In this document: piece by piece, positions 43,884-52,850 of the stretch
How positions within the stretch are numbered: the stretch's first letter is position 1
Layout of the letters: each line of letters begins with the position of its first letter
NCBI GenBank assembly: GCA_964520985.1
Contig: CAZFPB010000003.1
Coordinates: 124,001-188,000, forward strand
Source: CAYSGL01 sp964520985
GTDB taxonomy: Bacteria > Pseudomonadota > Alphaproteobacteria > Micavibrionales > Micavibrionaceae
Direction: 5' to 3'
DNA: 64,000 nucleotides
Program-made: the position numbers and the translations under genes
The notes under the pieces: generated by a model
The model's database searches: none
The model's input: only the letters and a program-made list of their open reading frames with translations
What the model was told of the DNA's origin: nothing

Positions 43884-44816
43884 ATGCCCGATTTTGCCAT
43901 TGAGATTAAAGATTTAAAGAAAACCTACGCTGCCTCTGGCAAATCCGGTCAAAAAGATGCGCTGAAGGGTATTAATCTTACCATTCCTAAAGGCTCCATT
44001 TTCGGATTGCTTGGCCCGAACGGAGCCGGGAAATCGACTTTAATCAATATTATGGCCGGACTGGTCGTGAAATCGTCCGGCACCGTAAAAATCTGGGACC
44101 GCGATATGGATGTGAACCCGCGCAACGCGCGCGCGGCGATTGGCGTCGTGGCGCAGGAAATTACCTTTGATCCGTTCTTCAGCCCGCGCAAGATGCTCGA
44201 TATTCAGGCGGGCCTTTATGGCGTGCCGAAAGAACAGCGCCGCTCGATGGAATTGCTGGAACTGGTGGGTCTGCAAGATAAGGCCGATGCCTATACGCGC
44301 TCACTCTCCGGCGGGATGAAACGCCGTCTTATGATCGCCAAATCGCTCGTCCATAATCCGCCGATCCTCGTGCTCGATGAGCCGACGGCGGGGGTCGATG
44401 TCGAACTGCGCCAGATGTTGTGGGAGAAAGTTCGCCTGCTGAATTCGCAAGGTGTTACGGTGTTGCTCACCACGCACTATCTCGAAGAAGCGCAGGAACT
44501 GTGCGACCAGATCGCTATCATCAATCACGGCCAGATTGTCGCCAACGACACGACGGAAAAACTGCTGTCGCGTATCGAAGGAAAGGAAATCCGCTTCCGT
44601 CTGGAGAGCGATATAGCAGCGCTGCCCGCGTCGCTTGCCGGATATAAGGCGGAACTGATCGGCCCAAGACTGCTGAAAATCCATTATAACCAGAGTGAGC
44701 AATCCGCCGGCGCTGTGATCGCCGCCGTGCAGGGCGCCGGGCTTGGTATTGCCGATCTGACGACCGTGGAAACCGATCTGGAAGACGTTTTCCTGCAGAT
44801 TACCCGCGCCGCCTAG
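43884..44816 (+). CDS. ABC transporter ATP-binding protein (YadG/CcmA-like)
   Basis: A 310-residue cytoplasmic ATPase with Walker A GPNGAGKS, signature LSGGMKRR, Walker B LVLDEPTAGVD and H-loop TTHYLEE. The extended C-terminal region (about 230-310) is typical of drug/polysaccharide-type (ABC-2) exporters. The ABC-2 permease that normally follows is missing: tRNA-Arg and a convergent kinase gene come next. The permease must be elsewhere. Confidence 0.88.
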   Translation: MPDFAIEIKDLKKTYAASGKSGQKDALKGINLTIPKGSIFGLLGPNGAGKSTLINIMAGLVVKSSGTVKIWDRDMDVNPRNARAAIGVVAQEITFDPFFSPRKMLDIQAGLYGVPKEQRRSMELLELVGLQDKADAYTRSLSGGMKRRLMIAKSLVHNPPILVLDEPTAGVDVELRQMLWEKVRLLNSQGVTVLLTTHYLEEAQELCDQIAIINHGQIVANDTTEKLLSRIEGKEIRFRLESDIAALPASLAGYKAELIGPRLLKIHYNQSEQSAGAVIAAVQGAGLGIADLTTVETDLEDVFLQITRAA

Positions 44817-44867
44817 GCTTTATATTGACGCGTATAAAGCCTTCCCGTATAGCTTTTCTAGGCTCAA

Positions 44868-44944
44868 GCACCCGTAGCTCAGCCGGATAGAGTATTGGTT
44901 TCCGAAACCAAGGGTCACAGGTTCGAGTCCTGTCGGGTGCGCCA
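44868..44944 (+). tRNA. tRNA-Arg (anticodon CCG)
   Basis: Acceptor stem GCACCCG at 44868-44874 pairs with CGGGTGC at 44934-44940, followed by discriminator G and an encoded CCA. The anticodon stem TTGGT/ACCAA encloses TTCCGAA, giving CCG (arginine, CGG codons). The T loop is GTTCGAGTC. Confidence 0.96.
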
Positions 44945-44963
44945 TATTTTCCAACAAGTTAGC

Positions 44964-44990
44964 TTCTGAAAAACCAATGATCACAGGTTC
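44964..44990 (+). repeat. Partial degenerate copy of the tRNA-Arg 3' half
   Basis: Twenty bases after the tRNA, AAACCAATGATCACAGGTTC matches AAACCAAGGGTCACAGGTTC of the tRNA at 18 of 20 positions; the next bases (ATTTGAACC) do not complete a T arm. It may be a scar of an integrated element or of a tandem tRNA duplication. Too short to be a functional gene. Confidence 0.5.
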
Positions 44991-45012
44991 ATTTGAACCT
45001 AGCTTTAAGAAA

Positions 45013-46359
45013 CTAAATTCCAAATTTTTTCAGTGCTTCCGTCTGGCGTTGTGCCAAGGCTTTGACATCGAAGCCTTCGATCATCTCATTAAAGACCCGG
45101 TACCAGTTGATTTCGGCTTTGAGGTGCAGGAAGACAGAGCCGAGGCCGAGGGCGGCGCGGTCCATGAAGACGAATTCGCGCGGGATGGCGACGCCGCCAT
45201 TTTGTTTGGAGAGTTCACGCAATTGTTTATGCACTTTTTCGGCCGTCTCGCGGCCATAGATGCCGTTGGTGACTTCGCCGATCGGGCGGGTTTTATCGTC
45301 CATGATCGGGCCGTAGAGGAAGCGTGCCCATATGTTCAGAGTTTCTACCTGTTCGGTGGTGAGGTTTTTGAAGCCCCATGTTTCATAGGCATGCACGGCG
45401 AGCGCGTTATCGTTACTCATCAGCGCGCGATACAGATTGATCACGCCTTCGACAAATTTGGGCGGGAAAACGCGCACGCAGCCGAAATCGAGCAGGTTGA
45501 TGGAATCATCCTTGCGCACGGTGTAATTGCCCAGATGCGGGTCTCCATGAATAATGCCGTAATAATAAAGCGGCACATACCAGGCGCGGAACATGTTCAT
45601 CGCTAAACGGTTGCGCTGCTCTGCCGGCGCATCGACGAAGTTCAGAATTTTTTCGCCGTCCATCCACGTGGTGCAGAGCAGGCGGTCGGTTGACAGATTA
45701 TCGATGATTTCGGGCACATGAACATTGGGCTCATTGGACAGCATGTGGCCGTAAAGCTTGCCGTATTTAGCTTCGAGCGTGTAATCGAGTTCTTCATACA
45801 AACGCTCGGCTAGTTCCTGATGAATGTACTTCGTCTGAATCGAGGAATCGTATTTCTCGTAGATCGAGAATATCAATTTCAATTGCGCGAGGTCGGCTTT
45901 GATTGCGCTCGCCATATCGGGATATTGCAGTTTGCAAGCGATGGCGCGGCCGTCATGGGTGACAGCTTTATGAACCTGTCCCAGGCTGGCAGCGGCGGAG
46001 GCTTCTTTGTCGAAACTTTTGAAGCGGGATTCCCAGTCAGGTCCCAGCTCGGCTTTCATCCGGCGGCGCACGAAGGGCCAGCCCATGGGAGGCGCGTTCG
46101 ATTGCAATTGCTGAAAATCCTTGGCGTATTCGGCAGGCAGGGCTTCGGGAATGGTCGCCAGAATTTGCCCGACTTTCATCAGCGGGCCTTTGAGGCCGCC
46201 GAGAGCGCCGGTAAGCTGCGCCGCGTGATCCGCTTTATTGATGTTAAGACCGAGATAGCGGTCGCCTACTAGTTTGGCGGCCAATCCGGCCATCGTCCCG
46301 CCAACCTGCCCGTAGCGCAGGATTTCACGGCCCAAACTTTGTTCTTTTTTGCGTTCCAT
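45013..46359 (-). CDS. ABC1/UbiB-family atypical kinase
   Basis: A 448-residue protein of the family that supports ubiquinone biosynthesis (UbiB/Coq8). It has the diagnostic KxGQ motif (LMKVGQIL, K62-Q65), the Ala-rich nucleotide loop (EASAAASLGQVHKA), the catalytic loop GIIHGDPHLGNY and the metal DFGC. No C-terminal membrane helices are seen, unlike E. coli UbiB, so it is nearer to the AarF/Coq8-like soluble members. It is divergent from coq9, which supports a role in quinone metabolism. Confidence 0.87.
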   Translation of the reverse strand: MERKKEQSLGREILRYGQVGGTMAGLAAKLVGDRYLGLNINKADHAAQLTGALGGLKGPLMKVGQILATIPEALPAEYAKDFQQLQSNAPPMGWPFVRRRMKAELGPDWESRFKSFDKEASAAASLGQVHKAVTHDGRAIACKLQYPDMASAIKADLAQLKLIFSIYEKYDSSIQTKYIHQELAERLYEELDYTLEAKYGKLYGHMLSNEPNVHVPEIIDNLSTDRLLCTTWMDGEKILNFVDAPAEQRNRLAMNMFRAWYVPLYYYGIIHGDPHLGNYTVRKDDSINLLDFGCVRVFPPKFVEGVINLYRALMSNDNALAVHAYETWGFKNLTTEQVETLNIWARFLYGPIMDDKTRPIGEVTNGIYGRETAEKVHKQLRELSKQNGGVAIPREFVFMDRAALGLGSVFLHLKAEINWYRVFNEMIEGFDVKALAQRQTEALKKFGI

Positions 46360-46400
46360 CTTGTCCCATCGAAATAGTCCTGATTAGATAGCAGTCCAGT

Positions 46401-46988
46401 ATGAAAAACACGAATGAAATCCGCGATGACATTTTGAGCGCCCTGTTGCCGGCGGTGGCGTTCGATGGCTGGACCATGGCTGCCGCCGAACTTGCGGCAA
46501 CGCAGGCGGGCTACCAACCGGAGATGGTTGAAGCTGTCTTTCCCGGCGGCATGGATGATATCGTTGCGCATTTTGCCGATCGGGCCGACCGGGCAATGCT
46601 CGAAGCGCTGGGCGATGGCGCCGATATGAAAGTACGCGAGCGCATTACGCTGGCCGCGCAAAAACGTCTGCACTGGCTGAACGGTCACAAGGAAGCGGAG
46701 CGCGAAGCGGTGGCGTACTGGATGCGCCCTTTGCGCAAATATAAAGGCGCCAAAATCGTCTGGCGCACAGCGGACCGTATCTGGGAGTGGGCGGGGGATA
46801 ACGCGAAGGATTATAACCGCTATACCAAGCGCGGATTGCTGAGCGGGGTATTAACCACGACGACCCTCTACTGGTTACGTGAAGAGGGGCGCGATTTAAG
46901 CGAAACCTTCGCTTTTCTCGACAGGCGTATTGAGAATGTGATGCAATGGGGTAAAATGATCGGCAACTTCAAAAAGGGCCGTACATGA
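46401..46988 (+). CDS. coq9: COQ9-family ubiquinone biosynthesis protein
   Basis: A 195-residue protein; COQ9 binds lipids and presents quinone intermediates to hydroxylase Coq7. The N-terminal half resembles a TetR-like fold (FDGWTMAAAELAATQAGYQ), and the C-terminal half has the family motif (WRTADRIWEWAGDNAKDYNRYTKRGLLSGVLTTTTLYWL). It is divergent from the ABC1 kinase with 41 bp between. Its stop overlaps the next start by four bases (ATGA). Confidence 0.93.
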   Translation: MKNTNEIRDDILSALLPAVAFDGWTMAAAELAATQAGYQPEMVEAVFPGGMDDIVAHFADRADRAMLEALGDGADMKVRERITLAAQKRLHWLNGHKEAEREAVAYWMRPLRKYKGAKIVWRTADRIWEWAGDNAKDYNRYTKRGLLSGVLTTTTLYWLREEGRDLSETFAFLDRRIENVMQWGKMIGNFKKGRT

Positions 46989-47611
46989 AAATCAATTGGG
47001 AGCGCGTCGAATTATTCATGCAAAGCGTATTTTTCCGCTTTGCCTTCCTGATATTTTTCGTGCTGTTCATTTGTGTATTTTTATACGCCTATCGCACCGA
47101 AGAAAAATTTGAGGAAATCGGCGACAGTGCGCCTTTCGCCGAACAAGTTACAACGGTGGAAGAAGATATTGATACAGACGGCATTGAAAAAGCGCACCGC
47201 ACGCGTAAAGAAATGCAGGTCTGGATCGTTGAGTCCGTGTCGGAATTACTCAATCTGAACAAACAGAATAAAGCCGAAGTCTTTCGCGCCGTGCGGCCCT
47301 ATTTCACCGAGGCAGGCTTCGTCCAGTATGAGGCTTACTTGAAGGCCGATAACGTTCTGGCCGATATTGAGACAGGTAAATACGCGCTGGGCACCATTGT
47401 CGATCAGACGCCGCAGGCGCTCAATGACGGTGTGATTGGCGGCAAGTATCGCTGGCTCTACGATGTGCCGGTGATTATGTCGCTCACGCCGACGCAAGGC
47501 GAGGCGCAGAATAAAAAGGGCACGTTGCGTATTCAGCTGGGCCGCACAATGGATGAAAATAATCCAGCCAAAATTGTGATCGAAAGCTGGAGCATGATGC
47601 CGCGCCGTTGA
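46985..47611 (+). CDS. IcmL/DotI-like inner-membrane protein
   Basis: A 208-residue protein with one N-terminal membrane helix (about 17-35, FRFAFLIFFVLFICVFLYAY) and a periplasmic domain whose features follow IcmL/DotI (VirB8-like fold): VRPYFTEAGFVQYEAYLKADNVL, then GGKYRWLYDVPVIMSLTP, then a terminal strand AKIVIESWSM. DotI is a core component of type IVB systems. It is 41 kb from dotL/dotM here and coupled to coq9. The match is by pattern only. Confidence 0.65.
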   Translation: MKINWERVELFMQSVFFRFAFLIFFVLFICVFLYAYRTEEKFEEIGDSAPFAEQVTTVEEDIDTDGIEKAHRTRKEMQVWIVESVSELLNLNKQNKAEVFRAVRPYFTEAGFVQYEAYLKADNVLADIETGKYALGTIVDQTPQALNDGVIGGKYRWLYDVPVIMSLTPTQGEAQNKKGTLRIQLGRTMDENNPAKIVIESWSMMPRR

Positions 47612-47663
47612 CACCGGGGCCACTCCGCTTTAAAAAAGACCTTCATCAACAAGGAACAAATTT

Positions 47664-47945
47664 ATGGCTGACTCAAACGTAACGGCATTGAAAGCCGATG
47701 ACAGCGACACAGGCGGCGTTTCGGGCAAGCGCCTGAAGGCCTTTATCGAGCGCCTCGAGCGTCTGGAAGAAGAAAAAACCGCGCTGTCGGAAGACATCAA
47801 GGAAGTCTATGCCGAGGCCAAAGGCACCGGGTTCGATACCAAGACCATCCGCAAGTTGATCCGTCTGCGCAAGATGGATGCGGAAAAACGCCAAGAAGAA
47901 GACGCGCTGCTGGAGCTGTATAAATCAGCTATCGGCTTGGTTTAA
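47664..47945 (+). CDS. gapR: GapR nucleoid-associated protein (DUF2312)
   Basis: GapR binds overtwisted AT-rich DNA ahead of replication and transcription in Caulobacter. 93 residues. The family core is clear: KAFIERLERLEEEKTALSEDIKEVYAEAKGTGFDTKTIRKLIRLRKMDAEKRQEEDALLELYKSAIG. A short Asp/Ser-rich N-terminus precedes it. CAAGGAAC precedes the ATG. Confidence 0.96.
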   Translation: MADSNVTALKADDSDTGGVSGKRLKAFIERLERLEEEKTALSEDIKEVYAEAKGTGFDTKTIRKLIRLRKMDAEKRQEEDALLELYKSAIGLV

Positions 47946-47988
47946 TTATCTTTTTTCCTTAACTTTATAGTAAGGCTGACGCCCTATA

Positions 47989-48552
47989 ATGGGCCTCGAA
48001 ATGGGGATTTCGGGGCCTATGGCTTTATCCAGTCTGAGCGATGTACTGAATGACCTGGCGGGGGGCCGGGTCGCTGTACTTGCGCAGGATGTACCTGCCC
48101 GATCTATCGTCAGCGAATTGGATATCTTTCTCGAACAGGATGGCACACTCGCGTCTCTTAATCGCCAGTACCGTTATGCCAAGCAGCAACATCGGGCCGC
48201 GCGCGCCGAGCATGGCGTGGAGTCTCCCATGGCTGATATCGCCGCCGATATGGAAGACAGTGCGTGGTGCGCCATGCAGACGCGTTTAATGGAGTTACGG
48301 AGCGATGGGGCGCTGATGCTATTCGTGCAGAAAGCTCTCTGGGAGGCCGAACGCGCAGAGGCTGAAGCCAAGCAGATTTATAAAGATAAAAAGGCGCTCG
48401 ATTTCTTCAATCGCATGGAAACGGCAAGGTTGGTGAAAGAGCGCAACAAATCATCCGCCGTGTATGAATGGATGGCCGTGCTGATTTTATATCACCGCTA
48501 TTTGCGCTTACCTTTTCCGGCGCTCGGTGTGCCGGAACGCATCGCTGCCTAG
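47989..48552 (+). CDS. Hypothetical helical protein
   Basis: Up to 187 residues; three in-frame ATGs (47989, 48001, 48019) compete and none has a strong ribosome site. It is mostly helical and charged (NRQYRYAKQQHRAARAEHG, EAERAEAEAKQIYKDKKALDFF). No signal peptide or known domain. It lies downstream of gapR, and its end overlaps convergent acs by four bases. Confidence 0.6.
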   Translation: MGLEMGISGPMALSSLSDVLNDLAGGRVAVLAQDVPARSIVSELDIFLEQDGTLASLNRQYRYAKQQHRAARAEHGVESPMADIAADMEDSAWCAMQTRLMELRSDGALMLFVQKALWEAERAEAEAKQIYKDKKALDFFNRMETARLVKERNKSSAVYEWMAVLILYHRYLRLPFPALGVPERIAA

Positions 48553-50480
48553 CGGTTTTTTACCAGATCATCGACGACAGACGGATCGGCCAGTGTGGAC
48601 GTATCGCCGAGGCTGTCTATTTCATTCGCGGCGATTTTACGCAGGATGCGGCGCATAATTTTCCCCGATCTTGTTTTGGGTAACCCCGGCGCCCATTGAA
48701 TGACATCGGGCGACGCAATCGGGCCGATAATTTTACGCACGGTCGCCACGATTTCTTTTTTCATGTCATCCGTGGGTGTCTGGCCTTCCATCAACGTGAC
48801 GTAAGCATAGATTCCCTGACCTTTCAGATCATGGGGGAAGCCGACAACAGCGGATTCCGTTACCGCTGGATGTTCGTTGATCGCGCTTTCGATTTCGGCT
48901 GTGCCGAAGCGGTGGCCAGACACATTGATTACGTCATCGACGCGCCCGGTGATCCAGTAATAGCCATCTTCGTCGCGGCGTGCGCCGTCGCCCGTGAAAT
49001 ATTTGCCGGGGAAGGTGGAGAAATAGGTTTGCTCGAAGCGCGCATGATCTCCGTATACGGTACGCATCATGCCGGGCCAGCTATCGATAATACACAATGC
49101 GCCCTCGGCGGCGCCCTCCACACTATGACCCTCACTATCGACGATCACAGGTTGAACGCCAAAAAAGGGTAGCGTGGCAGAGCCGGGTTTTGTTGCCGTC
49201 GCTCCGGGCAGCGGCGTAATCATGTGGCCGCCTGTTTCTGTCTGCCACCATGTGTCGACAATCGGGCAACGTTTCTGACCAACGATATCCTGATACCAAT
49301 GCCAGGCTTCGGCGTTGATTGGTTCGCCGACTGTGCCCAATAGACGTAGCGAGCTACGGTCGGTTTTATGCACGAAATCATCGCCTTCGCGGATCAACGC
49401 GCGGATGGCGGTGGGCGCGGTGTAAAAACTATTCACCTGATGTTTGTCGATGATCTGCCAGAAACGGGAAAAATCAGGGTAGTTCGGGACGCCTTCAAAT
49501 AGGAGGGTGGTCGCACCATTAGCCAGCGGGCCATAGACGATATAACTGTGCCCTGTGATCCAGCCGACATCGGCGGTACACCAGTAAATATCGCCCGCAT
49601 GATAATCGAAGACGGATTCATGGGTGTAGGCGGCATAAACAAGGTAACCACCCGTAGTGTGCAACACCCCTTTGGGTTTTCCGGTAGAGCCGGACGTGTA
49701 TAAAATAAAGAGCGGGTCTTCGGCGCTGAGCGCGACGCAGGGACAGTCATCGCTCTGCTCATCGACGAAATCATGCCACCATAAATCATGGCGCTCGTTC
49801 CACGGTACATCGTTGCCGGTACGCTGGAACACGATGACCGTGTGCACATCGGGGCAGGATTGAATGGCGGCATCTGTATTGGCTTTTAAAGGAATGCGCT
49901 TGCCGCCGCGCACGCCTTCATCGGCGGTGATGATAACGTGCGAGTCGCAATCAAGAATGCGGTCTCGCAGAGAATCGGCGGAAAATCCGCCGAACACGAC
50001 GGAATGTATCGCGCCAATGCGCGCGCAGGCCAGCATGGCGTAAGTGGCTTCCGGGATCATCGGCATATAGATGGTAACGCGATCGCCTTTTTTCACGCCG
50101 CGCGCGATGAGTGCATTTGCCAGCCGCGATACTTCGTTTTTTAACTCGCCATAGGTGATTTTTTGATCGATGGAAGGATCATCGCTTTCCCAGATCAGTG
50201 CAACATCGCTTTCTTTTTCGGGAAGATGGCGGTCGACGCAGTTATAGCAGGCGTTTAGAATGCCATCTTCATACCATTTGATCGATACGGGCGAATGGAA
50301 TGAACTGTTTTTGATAATCGTCGGTTTTTTAAACCAGTCGAGACGCTCTGCAACCGTTGCCCAGAAAATATCGGGGGCATCAATCGATTGCTGATAGAGC
50401 GCCTGATATTGCGCGGCATTAATATGCGCGGTTTTGGTCAGCGCGGCAGGAGGGGGAAATTTCGGCATGTCCTGTGTCAT
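48549..50480 (-). CDS. acs: Acetyl-CoA synthetase
   Basis: Activates acetate to acetyl-CoA via acetyl-AMP. 643 residues from the ATG at 50480; a TTG two codons upstream is unlikely. AMP-binding motifs: YTSGSTGKPKGV, the TWWQTETGG motif, YFTGDGARRDEDGYYWITGR. The acetylatable Lys is in PKTRSGKIMRRILRKIA near the C-terminus. Same strand as the following transporter, 43 bp upstream. Confidence 0.97.
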   Translation of the reverse strand: MTQDMPKFPPPAALTKTAHINAAQYQALYQQSIDAPDIFWATVAERLDWFKKPTIIKNSSFHSPVSIKWYEDGILNACYNCVDRHLPEKESDVALIWESDDPSIDQKITYGELKNEVSRLANALIARGVKKGDRVTIYMPMIPEATYAMLACARIGAIHSVVFGGFSADSLRDRILDCDSHVIITADEGVRGGKRIPLKANTDAAIQSCPDVHTVIVFQRTGNDVPWNERHDLWWHDFVDEQSDDCPCVALSAEDPLFILYTSGSTGKPKGVLHTTGGYLVYAAYTHESVFDYHAGDIYWCTADVGWITGHSYIVYGPLANGATTLLFEGVPNYPDFSRFWQIIDKHQVNSFYTAPTAIRALIREGDDFVHKTDRSSLRLLGTVGEPINAEAWHWYQDIVGQKRCPIVDTWWQTETGGHMITPLPGATATKPGSATLPFFGVQPVIVDSEGHSVEGAAEGALCIIDSWPGMMRTVYGDHARFEQTYFSTFPGKYFTGDGARRDEDGYYWITGRVDDVINVSGHRFGTAEIESAINEHPAVTESAVVGFPHDLKGQGIYAYVTLMEGQTPTDDMKKEIVATVRKIIGPIASPDVIQWAPGLPKTRSGKIMRRILRKIAANEIDSLGDTSTLADPSVVDDLVKNR

Positions 50481-50522
50481 CCCCAAATTATACCACGCAA
50501 ATGGAAGGGATTAAGTCTTTTC

Positions 50523-51410
50523 TTAGTCGATTTGTTCGACCGGCACATCGATGCCTTTTTGAATGCGGCGCACGGTGATGATGCCTACACCGGCAACCGT
50601 CAGAATTCCGCCGATTATCATGGGCATTGTGATGGCTTCACCAATGAACAGATAAGCGAATATCACGCCGAAGACGGGCATTAGCAAGGTCCACGGCGCA
50701 ACCTGCGAGACAGGATATTGCGCCAGTAACTTTTGCCAGAACACATGAGTCATCGACAGGAAGATAACTTGAACCGCCAGAATGCTGCCAAGCAGATACC
50801 AGTTGTGATCAATCAAATTCTCCCAGCTATGCGGCGCCATAAAATAGCTGATGAACAGCATCGGCACACAGGAGGACAGGTTCATGAGCGCGAGGAACGT
50901 CAGCGGTTTGACATTGTTGATCGCTTTCATGCGCACGTAGCACAGGGAAATGAAGAACGCGGAGAGAATGCCGTAGATAAACCCTTGGATGCCTTCAGGG
51001 CTGAGTGTCGGGCCGCCCAGCAGGACAACGATTCCGGCGATTCCGAGCGCGATGCCCGTCCATGTGCGCCAGCGAATGGTTTCCTTCAGGAAGAGCCAGC
51101 CGATCAGCGTGATGATGATGACCTGCGCCTGTAATAAAATAGACATGGTGCCGGCATCGACATAGGCGAGGCCGCCATACAGAAATCCTTGATGCAGCAC
51201 ACCCATCAGAATACCGACCTGAAAGATAATCCACGCCTGTTGGCGGCCCGGCCATTGAACGAAGGGTAAAAACACCAGCGCGGTGAGCGAAAAGCGGATA
51301 GCCAGCAGCGTCAGCGGTTCCATCTCCGCCACGCCCGCGCGGATCATCACAACATTTCCCCCCCAGATCGCAACGACAAGGAGGCAGAGGGCGATAGCTT
51401 TCTGGTTCAT
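50523..51410 (-). CDS. DMT-family (EamA) transporter
   Basis: A 295-residue inner-membrane protein with ten helices in two EamA repeats (LCLLVVAIWGGNVVMIRAG ... PWTLLMPVFGVIFAYLFIGEAITMPMIIGGILTVAGVGII). YdcZ/RhaT-like metabolite exporters belong here. It is 1 bp downstream of the EVE gene, so it is part of the gpsA-EVE-EamA reverse operon. The substrate is unknown. Confidence 0.88.
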   Translation of the reverse strand: MNQKAIALCLLVVAIWGGNVVMIRAGVAEMEPLTLLAIRFSLTALVFLPFVQWPGRQQAWIIFQVGILMGVLHQGFLYGGLAYVDAGTMSILLQAQVIIITLIGWLFLKETIRWRTWTGIALGIAGIVVLLGGPTLSPEGIQGFIYGILSAFFISLCYVRMKAINNVKPLTFLALMNLSSCVPMLFISYFMAPHSWENLIDHNWYLLGSILAVQVIFLSMTHVFWQKLLAQYPVSQVAPWTLLMPVFGVIFAYLFIGEAITMPMIIGGILTVAGVGIITVRRIQKGIDVPVEQID

Positions 51411-51411
51411 T

Positions 51412-51819
51412 TTATAATCCGCCCATCTTGAGGATGGCGGTCCATTCTTTGGCAGTAACAGGGGAGACGGAGAGACGCGATTGTTTCAGCAATGCCATAT
51501 CGGTAAAGGCTGGTGTTTCTTTGATCTTAGCCAGCGTGACGGGTTTTTTCAGCGGTTTGATGGCTTTGAAATCGACCATGCCGAATTTTCCGGCTTCATC
51601 GGTGTGGTCGGGATAATATTCTTTCACCACTTCAACGATGCCGACAATCTCTTTGCCTTCGTTGGAGTGGTAGAAGAAAGCCTGATCGCCGATCTTCATC
51701 GCTTTCATATTGTTGGATGCCTGATAATTACGCACGCCATCCCAATGCTGCACGCCTTTTTTGACGTGGTCGTCCCAGCTCCATTTAAACGGTTCTGATT
51801 TAACGAGCCAGTATTGCAT
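51412..51819 (-). CDS. EVE-domain protein
   Basis: A 135-residue protein started at the ATG at 51819, which overlaps the gpsA stop by one base; the open frame continues 26 codons into gpsA as a shadow. EVE proteins (MQYWLVKSEPFKWSWDDHV ... WDGVRNYQASNNMKAMKIGDQAFFYHSN) share the PUA/YTH-like fold that reads modified bases in DNA or RNA. The common housekeeping form is present here, single-domain. Confidence 0.9.
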   Translation of the reverse strand: MQYWLVKSEPFKWSWDDHVKKGVQHWDGVRNYQASNNMKAMKIGDQAFFYHSNEGKEIVGIVEVVKEYYPDHTDEAGKFGMVDFKAIKPLKKPVTLAKIKETPAFTDMALLKQSRLSVSPVTAKEWTAILKMGGL

Positions 51820-52811
51820 TAAATGCCTTCGGCGCGCAGCGGACGATCCAGCATTCTTTCGATGGTTTCTTCGATCGACGCGCCATCGCTTAAGCAAGCG
51901 TTGACGGCAGCGGCGATCGGCATATCAACCGCGTTATTTTTCGCCATGACGACGAGCGCCTTGGCGGTGTGAACGCCTTCGGTGACGGAATTGCGCGCAC
52001 CCAGAATATCGGCCAGCTTCTGACCTTCGCCCAGCATGGCGCCGAGCGAAAAGTTGCGCGATTGCATGGAGGAGCAGGTGAGGATCAGATCGCCTACGCC
52101 GCATTGACCCATTAATGTTTCTTTCTTGGCGCCCATGGCCGTAGCAAGGCGGGACATTTCGGCGAGGCCGCGTGTGACCAAAGCGGCGCGGGCACTTTCA
52201 CCCATGCCGCGGCCCTGAATAACACCGCAGGCAATAGCGATAACGTTCTTCACCGCGCCGCCGATCTGCGCGCCGATAATATCATCGGTCGCATAGATGC
52301 GCAGTGTGCGTGAGCTTAGGGCTTCCTGTAATTGCTGGCAGACATCTTTGTCAGCGCAGGCAACGGTAACAGCGCTCGGCAGACCTTTGGCAATTTCGCC
52401 CGCGAATGTCGGACCGGTCAGAATGGCAAAACTGCCGTTCGGGACGACTTCCTTGGCAACCTGTGACATCAGCAGGCCTGTTTCGATTTCCACGCCTTTG
52501 GCGCAGATGACGAAGGGCTTGCCATCGCCGACATCGGCTTTGAGGGATTGCAGCGTCGTGCGCACATGTTGCGCGGGCGTGGTGATGAGCAGCACGTCGC
52601 TTTGTGCGGCGGCGGTCAGGCTGTCAGTCGCTGTGATGTTTTTGTGCAGCTTGATGCCGGGCAGGAACAGCGCGTTCTCATGATCGTTGTTGATGCTGGC
52701 GACGATTTCCGGCTCACGCGCCCACATGATGACTTCACGGCCAGCGCCCGCCAAAGACTGCGCCAGTGCTGTACCCCATGCGCCCGCGCCAATGATTCCG
52801 ATTTTATTCAT
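51819..52811 (-). CDS. gpsA: Glycerol-3-phosphate dehydrogenase (NAD(P)+)
   Basis: Reduces dihydroxyacetone phosphate to sn-glycerol-3-phosphate for phospholipid synthesis. 330 residues: the Rossmann motif IGAGAWGTALA near the N-terminus, ILTGPTFAGEIAKGLPSAVTVA, the catalytic Lys in GGAVKNVIAIACGV and GVGDLILTCSSMQSRNF. It is 39 bp downstream of tsaD on the same strand, a common alphaproteobacterial neighbourhood. Confidence 0.97.
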   Translation of the reverse strand: MNKIGIIGAGAWGTALAQSLAGAGREVIMWAREPEIVASINNDHENALFLPGIKLHKNITATDSLTAAAQSDVLLITTPAQHVRTTLQSLKADVGDGKPFVICAKGVEIETGLLMSQVAKEVVPNGSFAILTGPTFAGEIAKGLPSAVTVACADKDVCQQLQEALSSRTLRIYATDDIIGAQIGGAVKNVIAIACGVIQGRGMGESARAALVTRGLAEMSRLATAMGAKKETLMGQCGVGDLILTCSSMQSRNFSLGAMLGEGQKLADILGARNSVTEGVHTAKALVVMAKNNAVDMPIAAAVNACLSDGASIEETIERMLDRPLRAEGI

Positions 52812-52850
52812 GAAAATACCCTTTGTACTGATGTGATTATGTTTGTGGCT

